DNA of 57,905 bases from ATZT02 sp046048135 (lineage in GTDB: Bacteria; Actinomycetota; Actinomycetes; S36-B12; UBA5976): assembly GCA_046048135.1 (NCBI GenBank), contig JBJOGR010000045.1, positions 1 through 57,905 of the forward strand, given 5' to 3'. The notes below the pieces were generated by a model. That model was not told the origin of the DNA. It did no database searches and saw only the letters and a list, made by a program, of their open reading frames with translations. Every line of letters begins with the position of its first letter. Positions within the stretch are counted from its first letter, which is position 1. Below, one piece after another: positions 43,832 through 51,247 of this stretch. A program made the position numbers and the translations under genes.

Positions 43832-45300
43832 GGAATTGGACAAAACAATCCACTAGTTGGAGCAGATATTGCACTTGGAGTTGGTTCTGGTGTTGCAACT
43901 GGTTCTTCAGTTGGTGTTGAAACAGTCACTTCCCCAGTAGGTGCACTCCAGCTTTGAGGTGCATTATTTCCTAAAATCACAGCTACATCTGAGCCTTGCA
44001 ATTCAGAATCTTCTGAAATATTTGTAATTCCTAATAGTTTTGCAACTAGTTGTGCTTTTAAATTATTTCCTGGGGTATGAACAATTAAAGATTCTGCTGT
44101 GTCTTTATTTGGAGCATTGCCAACTTCTGCAATATTTAGGCCTTGAGTTTTTAAGAATTCACCTGTTGCTGCAGCAAAACCTGCTCTTCTGGTGCCATTC
44201 AAAATCACAACAGATACATCTCCTGGTTTAACCACAATGGTTTCAACACTTTCTGCAGTTTGTTCAGGAGTTGGTTCAGTTGTGGCATTTGGATTTGGAG
44301 GCCAACCCGTGTCATTAATAATTGCGCTCCAAATTTCATTTGCAGCATCTGTCCATTGCACGTGATTTCCATCAGGGGTACCAACATAAGGAACTGTTAA
44401 AAATGAAACATTCTTTGAACCTAATGAAGATAAACTTGTAGTTAAAGTTAGTAAAGAATCTAAATCAGCTAATCCTGGATCCATTTGCAAAGTTGAAGTT
44501 GCCGCATTTAGAACTCTATAAAGTTGTGGAGCGTCAGTAACTAAATTCTTTTCTGTAATTTGATCTATTGTTATTGAAATGATTTCTTGTTGTCTTTCAA
44601 TTCTTTTTAAATCGCTACCATCAGCTAATGTATAGCGAGCACGCATTAAACCTAAAGTGCTTTTACCATCCAAAACTTGAACTCCAGCAGGTAAATTAAT
44701 TCCTGCTCCATTTTCAACTGGTTCATTAATAGGTTCTGTTAAACAAACTTTTATTCCACCCAATGCATCTACGATGCTAGAAAAACCAACGAAATCAACA
44801 ATTACAGCGTGATTAATAGTTACTCCAGTTAGCGTTTCAACTGTTTTTATTGTGCAAGCAGGTCCAGCAGTTGAAAAAGCTGAATTAAATAATCCAGTTG
44901 TTTCAGAAGTTGTAGTGCCATCTGTTTTAGTGCATGCAGGAATTGCTACAACAGAATCTCTAGGAATACTTACTACAATTGCACTCTTTCTATCTCCAGA
45001 TAAATGAACAAGCATTGTGGTGTCACTTCTTCCTTCACCACCTAATTCAGTTTCATCACCAAAACCACCACCTTGACCAGTTCTTGTATCTGTTCCCATT
45101 AACAAAATATTTAAAGGTCCACTTTCAGAAACTGGTTTAGGAGAAGCAATAACTTCTAAAGCTTTTATGTTGTCAGCTAAATTTCTGGCCGCAAAGCCTA
45201 AGACTCCTGCCACAGTGGCAATTACCAGAATTACCCCAGAGGCAATTGCGGTCAATCTACGCAATTTGCTCTTGAATACTTGGCCAGGCTCTATTGTCAT
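43828..45300 (-). CDS. LCP family protein with LytR C-terminal domain
   Basis: 490 residues. One N-terminal helix (about 15-35), then an LCP domain: LNILLMGTDTRTG near 63, RSDTTMLVHLS near 91, VVSIPRDSVVAIP near 108, LMRARYTLADGSDLKRIERQQE near 223. From about 358 the LytR_C domain reads VVILNGTRRAGFA and AQLVAKLLGI. A Pro/Thr/Glu-rich tail ends the protein. The domain pair is typical of actinobacterial Cps2A/Lcp1-like ligases that join arabinogalactan or similar polymers to peptidoglycan. A second LCP beside the export cluster supports division of labour. Confidence 0.92.
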   Translation of the reverse strand: MTIEPGQVFKSKLRRLTAIASGVILVIATVAGVLGFAARNLADNIKALEVIASPKPVSESGPLNILLMGTDTRTGQGGGFGDETELGGEGRSDTTMLVHLSGDRKSAIVVSIPRDSVVAIPACTKTDGTTTSETTGLFNSAFSTAGPACTIKTVETLTGVTINHAVIVDFVGFSSIVDALGGIKVCLTEPINEPVENGAGINLPAGVQVLDGKSTLGLMRARYTLADGSDLKRIERQQEIISITIDQITEKNLVTDAPQLYRVLNAATSTLQMDPGLADLDSLLTLTTSLSSLGSKNVSFLTVPYVGTPDGNHVQWTDAANEIWSAIINDTGWPPNPNATTEPTPEQTAESVETIVVKPGDVSVVILNGTRRAGFAAATGEFLKTQGLNIAEVGNAPNKDTAESLIVHTPGNNLKAQLVAKLLGITNISEDSELQGSDVAVILGNNAPQSWSAPTGEVTVSTPTEEPVATPEPTPSAISAPTSGLFCPIP

Positions 45301-45413
45301 ATCCCCACTTTAGGAAAGAATCCACTAATTAACCCTATGTTTTCTGAAACATTACCCATAAATAGGCGAGTTGGGGCTACCGGACTAAGAGGTTTGCGCT
45401 TATGGTTTGAAGT

Positions 45414-46451
45414 ATGACAAATAAACTCAAAATTTTTGCTATATTCACTTCATTAACTTTCTTACTCACTTCTTGCTCTGGATCTAATGAATCACCAACT
45501 GATGCAACTCAGGCAACACCAGAACCAAGCGAAACAGTCAAAACCGGATTAAGTCCAATTTCAGGCCTTCCAGGTGGAGAAGGTGGACCAATCGTCGTTG
45601 TAAAAATTGACAACGTAAATCCTGCAAGACCTCAATGGGGAATTTCTGCAGCAGACATGATTTTTGTTGAAGAAGTAGAAGCTGGCTTAACAAGAATTGC
45701 AGCAGTTTATAACTCAAGCATGCCAACCAAAGTTGGTCCAGTTAGATCTGCACGTATTTCAGATTTAGAAATCATGGAACAATTTGGCACACCTGCTTTT
45801 GCATTTAGTGGCGCTCAACAAAAATTCTTACCACTAATCGATCAAGCAAACTTAGTAAATGCAAGTCATGGATTAAATGGAAAGCTTTACACCAGACAAA
45901 CAGATAAAAATGCACCACACAACTTAACTGTTGATTTAAACGCGCTTACAAATACTTTGACGGGTATGAGTGGAGCAAAAGATATGGGCTGGACATTTTC
46001 AGATGTTGCAGCAACAGGTGGAACACAAACTAATTCATTCTCAGCCAAATGGCCAGCATCAAGAGTTGGTGCTGAATGGGATGCAACAAATAATGCTTGG
46101 GTTGTGGCATTAGATGGAACACCAGCATCAGATGCAGTTACTAACCAACCGTTATTTGCCAAAAACATAATTGTTCAATTTGTTGATCAATTAGCTGATT
46201 CAGGTTTCCAAGATAAAAATGGAAATAAAACTCCATTGATTCAAACCGTTGGATCAGGCGAAGCAATTGTGATGAGAGATGGACAAAGATTTGAAGCCAC
46301 TTGGTCTAGAGCAATGGCAACAGATCCAACCACTTACACAGTTGGAGCAACACCTTATGTGTTTGCACCAGGTCAAACTTGGGTTTTGTTTGTGCCAAAA
46401 ACTTATCCAGTTACTTTTGATCCAGAAACATCACCAACACCTGGTTCTTAA
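45414..46451 (+). CDS. DUF3048 (YerB-like) lipoprotein
   Basis: 345 residues. A lipoprotein signal ends in LLTSCSG (Cys ~21), followed by a Ser/Thr/Glu-rich linker and two DUF3048 parts: PIVVVKIDNVNPARPQWGIS near 58, GPVRSARISDLEIMEQFG near 107, and RDGQRFEATWSRAM near 289. Function is unknown; B. subtilis YerB is the reference member. TATGGT lies 7 nt before the ATG, suggesting a leaderless message. Its location between an LCP ligase and GDP-mannose genes points to an envelope role. Confidence 0.9.
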   Translation: MTNKLKIFAIFTSLTFLLTSCSGSNESPTDATQATPEPSETVKTGLSPISGLPGGEGGPIVVVKIDNVNPARPQWGISAADMIFVEEVEAGLTRIAAVYNSSMPTKVGPVRSARISDLEIMEQFGTPAFAFSGAQQKFLPLIDQANLVNASHGLNGKLYTRQTDKNAPHNLTVDLNALTNTLTGMSGAKDMGWTFSDVAATGGTQTNSFSAKWPASRVGAEWDATNNAWVVALDGTPASDAVTNQPLFAKNIIVQFVDQLADSGFQDKNGNKTPLIQTVGSGEAIVMRDGQRFEATWSRAMATDPTTYTVGATPYVFAPGQTWVLFVPKTYPVTFDPETSPTPGS

Positions 46452-46462
46452 AGTAATTTAAG

Positions 46463-46487
46463 TTTTATTTATTTTTTATAAATAAAA
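46463..46487 (+). repeat. AT-only stem-loop before the NDP-sugar pyrophosphorylase gene
   Basis: A 10-bp inverted repeat (TTTTATTTAT / ATAAATAAAA) with a TTTTT loop directly abuts the AGGTGG ribosome site. It may be a weak terminator of the DUF3048 gene or affect initiation, but an all-AT stem in AT-rich DNA may be chance. Confidence 0.3.
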
Positions 46488-46502
46488 GGTGGACGAAGTC
46501 TT

Positions 46503-47603
46503 GTGACTGAAGCGATACTGCTTGTAGGTGGATATGGCACAAGATTAAAGCCTTTAACTATTCATACTCCAAAACCGATGTTAAAAGTTGCTGGTTTTCC
46601 TGTAACCCAGCATCAAATCTCTAAGGCAAAAAATGCAGGAATTGATCACATAGTTTTAGGTACTGCATTCAAAGCAGAAGTTTTTAAAACTTATCTTGGC
46701 GATGGTTCTTTCATGGGAGTAAAACTTGATTACGCCTATGAACCTGTACAACTTGGTACTGGTGGTGGAATTAGAAACGCAAGTCAATTTTTGACTTGCG
46801 GTCCAGAAGATCCGGTAGTGATTTTTAATGGAGATGTATTAACTGGGGTGGATATTGAAAATGTTTTAAAAATCTGGAAAGAAAAAGAAGCAGATGTAGC
46901 TCTTTATTTAACGAGAGTAAAAAATCCTAAAGCCTATGGTTTAGTGCCTACAGATAAAGAAGGAAATGTTTTAGCATTTTTAGAAAAACCTGAAAAAGAT
47001 GAAGACATCATTACAGATCAAATAAATGCAGGCATGTATGTGTTCAAAAGAAAAATAATTGACACCATACCTATAGAAAAAGTGGTTTCTGTCGAAAGAG
47101 AAGTATTTCCAAATTTGTTAAAAAATAACTACAAAGTAATTGGGGTTGTTGATGAAAGTTATTGGCTAGATCTGGGAACTCCACAGGCTTTTATAAAAGG
47201 ATCAAGTGATCTAGTAAAAGGTGAAATTAAAACAGGTTTAATTTCAAATTATTCCCAAAAACTATTGGGACAAAATGTGTCAATAAATGAAAATGTTGAA
47301 TTAAGTAATGGAGCTTATGTGGGAAATAATTCTTCTATCGGAAAAAATACAAAGTTAGATAAATGTGTAATTGGGGAAAATGTTTTGATTGGCGATAATT
47401 GTGTAATTTCTTCAAGCATTATTGCGAGTGGTTCTAAAATTGGTGATGATTGCAAAATTTTTGACTCTGTAGTGGCAGACAATGTGGAAATGGGTGCTGG
47501 ATCTATTGCCAAAAATGATTCAAGAATTTGGCCAGATCAAAAATTAGAAAACATTAATCTTGATCAAATGACGATTCCAGAAAATCCTGATTGGCAAAAT
47601 TAA
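46503..47603 (+). CDS. NDP-sugar pyrophosphorylase (probable mannose-1-phosphate guanylyltransferase)
   Basis: 366 residues from GTG 46503. Nucleotidyltransferase signature LLVGGYGTRLKPLT near 5-18 and KPM (near 24); FNGDVLTG near 115; FLEKPEKDE near 159; YWLDLGTPQAF near 220. A left-handed beta-helix of hexapeptide repeats follows (from about 260, VSINENVELSNGAYVGNNSSIGKNTKL). This architecture is shared by GDP-mannose, dTDP- and UDP-glucose synthases. With a phosphohexomutase and manA close by, GDP-mannose synthesis is the best guess. Confidence 0.88.
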   Translation: MTEAILLVGGYGTRLKPLTIHTPKPMLKVAGFPVTQHQISKAKNAGIDHIVLGTAFKAEVFKTYLGDGSFMGVKLDYAYEPVQLGTGGGIRNASQFLTCGPEDPVVIFNGDVLTGVDIENVLKIWKEKEADVALYLTRVKNPKAYGLVPTDKEGNVLAFLEKPEKDEDIITDQINAGMYVFKRKIIDTIPIEKVVSVEREVFPNLLKNNYKVIGVVDESYWLDLGTPQAFIKGSSDLVKGEIKTGLISNYSQKLLGQNVSINENVELSNGAYVGNNSSIGKNTKLDKCVIGENVLIGDNCVISSSIIASGSKIGDDCKIFDSVVADNVEMGAGSIAKNDSRIWPDQKLENINLDQMTIPENPDWQN

Positions 47604-47677
47604 TTACTTTTTATGTCCCAAGAAACGGACAATTAGGCTAAAAATACAGAAAAATGTAAAAAAGTACTCGAAAATAC

Positions 47678-47707
47678 TTGACCTACCCCTAATTACAAGC
47701 GTGTAAT
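47678..47707 (+). promoter_or_regulatory. Promoter of whiB2
   Basis: -35 TTGACC (47678-47683), 18-nt spacer, -10 TGTAAT (47702-47707). The predicted leader of about 60 nt before TTG 47775 is unusually long for this window, leaving room for regulation. Confidence 0.6.
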
Positions 47708-47774
47708 TCATTCAGGTAGTTTCTTTATAGCCACCGGGTCAATAACTTGGTGCCAAATAAATGGGGGTTATTAA

Positions 47775-48038
47775 TTGTCCGACTTCACGGGCTTACGTTT
47801 GGTTGAAAACGAAGATGCACCGAGCTGGCAAGAAAAAGCACTTTGTGCTCAAACAGACCCAGAAGCCTTTTTCCCTGAGAAGGGCGGATCGACAAGAGAA
47901 GCAAAGAGGGTTTGCGGATCTTGCGAGGTTAGAGCTGAATGTTTGGAATACGCATTAGAAAATGACGAGCGTTTCGGAATTTGGGGTGGACTTTCCGAAA
48001 GAGAACGTCGACGAATGCGCCGTTCCCAAGCTGTTTAA
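47775..48038 (+). CDS. whiB2: WhiB-family regulator, WhiB2/WhmD-like
   Basis: 87 residues from TTG 47775. The core is nearly the textbook WhiB2/WhmD: KALCAQTDPEAFFPEKGGST, CGSCEVRAECLEYAL and FGIWGGLSERERRRMRR. Four cysteines hold the Fe-S cluster, GIWGG forms the turn, and the basic tail binds DNA. WhmD/WhiB is needed for septation in mycobacteria and Streptomyces. Neighbourhood with DUF3499 and phosphomannomutase is conserved in Actinobacteria. A second frame across the same bases (47761-47958) is a shadow. Confidence 0.95.
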   Translation: MSDFTGLRLVENEDAPSWQEKALCAQTDPEAFFPEKGGSTREAKRVCGSCEVRAECLEYALENDERFGIWGGLSERERRRMRRSQAV

Positions 48039-48095
48039 TTCACTTAGATAATCAGCAATAACAAAGGTATATATAAGTATCAGGCGCGTCTTCGC

Positions 48096-48110
48096 GTCAC
48101 TTTAGTAACA
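48096..48110. promoter_or_regulatory. GTCACT-n3-GTAACA tandem repeat, possible MtrA-type site
   Basis: Same layout as the repeat before the M23 peptidase: two GTNAC-type hexamers 9 nt apart, ending 20 bp before the DUF3499 ATG, i.e. over the -35 region if that gene is leaderless. Confidence 0.4.
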
Positions 48111-48117
48111 AATTTAC

Positions 48118-48123
48118 TAGTTT
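48118..48123 (+). promoter_or_regulatory. -10 element of the DUF3499 gene
   Basis: TAGTTT lies 7 nt before ATG 48131, suggesting a leaderless transcript independent of whiB2. Confidence 0.4.
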
Positions 48124-48130
48124 ATTTGTC

Positions 48131-48487
48131 ATGGCATATTTAAGAAAGTGCACGAGGTTATCCTGCGGCAAAATTGCTGTAGCGACTCTTACCTATGTTT
48201 ATGCCGATTCCACAGCAGTGCTGGGACCTTTAGCAACAGTTCCAGAACCACATTGTTATGACCTTTGTGAGATTCATGCACGCAAACTAACTGCACCTCG
48301 TGGTTGGGAAATTGTCAGATTAGAAACAGAACCAGAAGAACAAATTCCTTCTCCAGATGATTTATTAGCACTAGCTAACGCAGTTAGAGAAGCTGCCAAA
48401 CCACAACCAAGTGTGTGGCAAGAACCAAGTTTTGCCCAAGATTACGCCAGAAGATCACATTTAAGAATTGTGCGTGACGAAAACTAA
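48131..48487 (+). CDS. DUF3499 family protein
   Basis: 118 residues. N-terminal RKCTRLSCGKIAVATLTYVYADSTAVLGPL, then EPHCYDLCEIHARKLTAPRGWEI: two Cys pairs and a His that look like a small zinc-binding module. The C-terminal half is polar and variable. This is the actinobacterial DUF3499 family, found beside whiB2 and phosphomannomutase. Function unknown; the conserved position suggests a link to envelope growth or division. Confidence 0.9.
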   Translation: MAYLRKCTRLSCGKIAVATLTYVYADSTAVLGPLATVPEPHCYDLCEIHARKLTAPRGWEIVRLETEPEEQIPSPDDLLALANAVREAAKPQPSVWQEPSFAQDYARRSHLRIVRDEN

Positions 48488-48532
48488 ATTCAAATTTAAT
48501 TTTTTTATCATCTGGACTAGTCTTTAAACCTG

Positions 48533-49933
48533 ATGAATGCACCTGTTACACAAGAATCTTTAAAAACACTTATAAAAGCCTACGATGTTAGAGGTATAGT
48601 TCCTGATCAATTAGATGAAAATCTGGCATTTCTTATAGGCCAAGCATTTGTTGAAGTATTAAAAATTAGAAAAAATGATGGTGGAAATAATCAAGTCGTA
48701 ATTGCCCATGACATGAGACCAAGTGGTCCTTCACTAGTTGATGCATTTGCTCGCGGGGTAATGACTCAAGGTGTGGATGTAATTTTGATGGGACTTGCCT
48801 CAACCGATGGGCTTTATTTTGCATCCGGATTTTTAAATATTGCCGGAGCCATGTTTACAGCAAGCCATAACCCAGCTGAATATAACGGGATTAAATTAGC
48901 AAGGCCTGGGGCAAGACCAGTGGGACAAGATTCTGGTTTGAAAGAAATTAGTCAGATGCTTTTAACTGGAATTAAAAAATATGATGGAGAAGTAGGAAAA
49001 AGCCAAACCAAAGATTTAAATCAAGAATATGTCAAATTTATTCATTCTTTAGTAAATATTAAAAATTCTAGAAAATTAAAAATTGTAATTGATGCAGGAA
49101 ATGGAATGGGTGGCTTTATAGTTCCCAAAGTATTTGAAAATACTAATTTTGAAATAATTCCTATGTATTTTGAACTTGATGGCACTTTTCCAAATCATGA
49201 AGCAAATCCAATCGAGCCTAAAAATCTAGTTGATTTACAAAAGAGAGTACTTATTGAAAAAGCTGATCTTGGAATTGCATTTGACGGAGATGCCGATAGA
49301 GCATTTTTTATTGATGAGCTTGGTCAAAGTATTACTCCAAGTGTAATTACCGCGTTGATTGCAAAACGAGAATTAGCACGGGAAAAAGGTTCAACAATTA
49401 TTCATAATTTAATCACTTCACGAAGCGTGGCAGAAGTTGTGAAAGAAAATGGTGGAATAGCTAAAAAAACTAGAGTAGGACACTCCTTTATTAAAGAAGT
49501 CATGAAAGAAACTAATGCAATTTTTGGAGGAGAGCATTCAGGCCATTTTTATTTCAGAGATTTCTGGTTTGCCGATAGTGGGATGTTGGCAGCTTTACAT
49601 GTATTAGCAGCATTAGGCGAAACTAAATCTGGAACAAGTTTTTCTTCTCTTTTGAAAGAATTTGATAGATACGTTGCAAGTGGTGAAATCAATACCAAAG
49701 TAAGCAATGTTTTAGAAACGTCTATGAAAGTTAAAGAATATTTTAATAATAAAAAAGATGTCCAAATTGATGACTTGGATGGACTAACCTTTAGTACTGA
49801 CCATTGGTGGGTCAATATTCGTCCAAGTAATACCGAGCCATTGTTGCGTCTTAACGCAGAAGCTAAAGACCGTGCAACAATGGAAAAAGTTAGAGATGAA
49901 GTTCTTAGCATTATTCGAAAGGATGCTAAATGA
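48533..49933 (+). CDS. manB: Phosphomannomutase/phosphoglucomutase
   Basis: 466 residues. Alpha-D-phosphohexomutase with all four domain marks: phosphoserine loop FTASHNPAEYNGIK near 107, metal loop FDGDADRAFF near 248, sugar loop GGEHSGHFYF near 332, and phosphate-binding RPSNTEPLLRL near 429. It interconverts mannose 6-phosphate and mannose 1-phosphate (and often the glucose pair) for GDP-mannose. The stop overlaps the next start as ATGA. Confidence 0.94.
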   Translation: MNAPVTQESLKTLIKAYDVRGIVPDQLDENLAFLIGQAFVEVLKIRKNDGGNNQVVIAHDMRPSGPSLVDAFARGVMTQGVDVILMGLASTDGLYFASGFLNIAGAMFTASHNPAEYNGIKLARPGARPVGQDSGLKEISQMLLTGIKKYDGEVGKSQTKDLNQEYVKFIHSLVNIKNSRKLKIVIDAGNGMGGFIVPKVFENTNFEIIPMYFELDGTFPNHEANPIEPKNLVDLQKRVLIEKADLGIAFDGDADRAFFIDELGQSITPSVITALIAKRELAREKGSTIIHNLITSRSVAEVVKENGGIAKKTRVGHSFIKEVMKETNAIFGGEHSGHFYFRDFWFADSGMLAALHVLAALGETKSGTSFSSLLKEFDRYVASGEINTKVSNVLETSMKVKEYFNNKKDVQIDDLDGLTFSTDHWWVNIRPSNTEPLLRLNAEAKDRATMEKVRDEVLSIIRKDAK

Positions 49934-50124
49934 GTTCAGTCATTAAACCTGAATTGTTAGAAATTCTTGCTTGTCCATGTGAAAAGCATGCTGATGTAGA
50001 AGTTTCAAAGGATGATACAAAAATAGTTTGCACAAAATGTGAAACTACTTTTCCCATAAAAGATGGAATACCAGTGATGCTTCTTGATGAAGCAACTCCA
50101 GGACCTCGTGGCATTGGTGGATAA
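49930..50124 (+). CDS. Trm112-family zinc-ribbon protein
   Basis: 64 residues. LEILACPCEKHADVEV then VCTKCETTFPIKDGIPVMLLDEA form the UPF0434/Trm112 fold, with Cys pairs CPC and CTKC likely holding zinc. In eukaryotes Trm112 activates methyltransferases; the bacterial role is uncertain. Overlaps manB by 4 nt (ATGA) and precedes manA by 11 nt, a common actinobacterial order. Confidence 0.9.
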   Translation: MSSVIKPELLEILACPCEKHADVEVSKDDTKIVCTKCETTFPIKDGIPVMLLDEATPGPRGIGG

Positions 50125-50135
50125 AACTTTTTCAA

Positions 50136-51191
50136 ATGAATAACAACGTATTAGTTGTTAAGGGTTCCTTGAAGGATTATCTTTGGGGAAAAGTTAATGG
50201 CTTAAGTAAATGGAATACAAATACCGATAAACCTCAAGCAGAACTTTGGTTTGGAGATCACGAATCTAGTCCTTCTGTTCTAGTTGAGAATAATCAAATA
50301 ATTAATTCTAAATCTAATTTTCCTCTGCTTGTTAAAATTCTTTGTGCAGCAGAACCTTTATCTATTCAAGTACATCCAGATAAAGAAACTGCTCAAGAAA
50401 AATACGAACAATATGGTTTATCAGATTCGCACGGTAAAGATGAAATGTTGTTTGCACTTGAACATTTTTTAGCCTATGCAGGAATAAGAAACAGTAAAAA
50501 AGTTCAAGAAATATTTAAAATATTAGCCAATGATTCTAAGATTGAAAATTTGAAAGAACTAATTGAGCACAAAAGTTTTAAAGAATCTGCAAATATTATT
50601 TTCAATCTGAATAATGATGAAATTCTTAAAGCAAATAAAATATTGAAATCTAATTTACCAAGTTTAAATATTTCATTTAGTGAACAAAATGTATTAGATA
50701 AAATTATAAGTAAATATCCCAATGATCCTGGAGTTTTAATCTGTTTATTAATGCAATTTCATGAGTTAAAAAAAGGTGATGCAATACATGTAAAACCGGG
50801 CACTCCGCATTCTTATGTCTCAGGATTGGCTATAGAAGTAATGACAAGCTCAGACAATGTCCTCAGAATGGGTTTAACAAATAAGCCCATAAAAGTTCAA
50901 CAAGCTTTGGAATTGGTGGTTGAACACGAAGTCCAAGTGTTAAGTCTTCCAACTAATGACGGAATTCATGTTTACAAACCTGAAGCCAATTTCGAATTAA
51001 TCGCAATTGATAATGCCAAAAAAATGGATATAGATGCACACTATTCATGTGTTCTAAATATCGAAGGTAAAACTAAATTAAAAGTAGACTCCAAAGAAAT
51101 TGAATTACAAATTGGGCAAGCAGCATTAATTTTGATGAAATCATTCGATATTGAGGTAATTGGTCACGCCTTTGTTGCAAGAACCGTTTAA
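50136..51191 (+). CDS. manA: Mannose-6-phosphate isomerase, class I
   Basis: 351 residues. Type I PMI cupin: VKGSLKDYLWGK at the start, zinc-binding PLSIQVHPDKETAQ near 74-87, the second motif HVKPGTPHSYVSG near 216-228, and NVLRMGLTNK near 243. It links fructose 6-phosphate with mannose 6-phosphate. Together with the phosphomutase and pyrophosphorylase it completes GDP-mannose supply for the envelope glycans made nearby. Confidence 0.94.
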   Translation: MNNNVLVVKGSLKDYLWGKVNGLSKWNTNTDKPQAELWFGDHESSPSVLVENNQIINSKSNFPLLVKILCAAEPLSIQVHPDKETAQEKYEQYGLSDSHGKDEMLFALEHFLAYAGIRNSKKVQEIFKILANDSKIENLKELIEHKSFKESANIIFNLNNDEILKANKILKSNLPSLNISFSEQNVLDKIISKYPNDPGVLICLLMQFHELKKGDAIHVKPGTPHSYVSGLAIEVMTSSDNVLRMGLTNKPIKVQQALELVVEHEVQVLSLPTNDGIHVYKPEANFELIAIDNAKKMDIDAHYSCVLNIEGKTKLKVDSKEIELQIGQAALILMKSFDIEVIGHAFVARTV

Positions 51192-51247
51192 TCTGGCAGA
51201 ATTAGACAACAGTTAAATAATCTAAAAATATTGGGAGCAAATTTAAA

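Noticed and set aside
47761..47958. 65-residue frame over whiB2
   Set aside because: Out-of-frame shadow; the whiB2 frame has all family motifs.
48081..48104. GCGCG-TCTT-CGCG hairpin between whiB2 and DUF3499 as terminator
   Set aside because: Only about four GC pairs and three following T residues; it could equally be part of the regulatory site. Too weak to list.
51192..51247. SAH riboswitch before ahcY
   Set aside because: Only 56 nt, AT-rich, no conserved core or pseudoknot visible.
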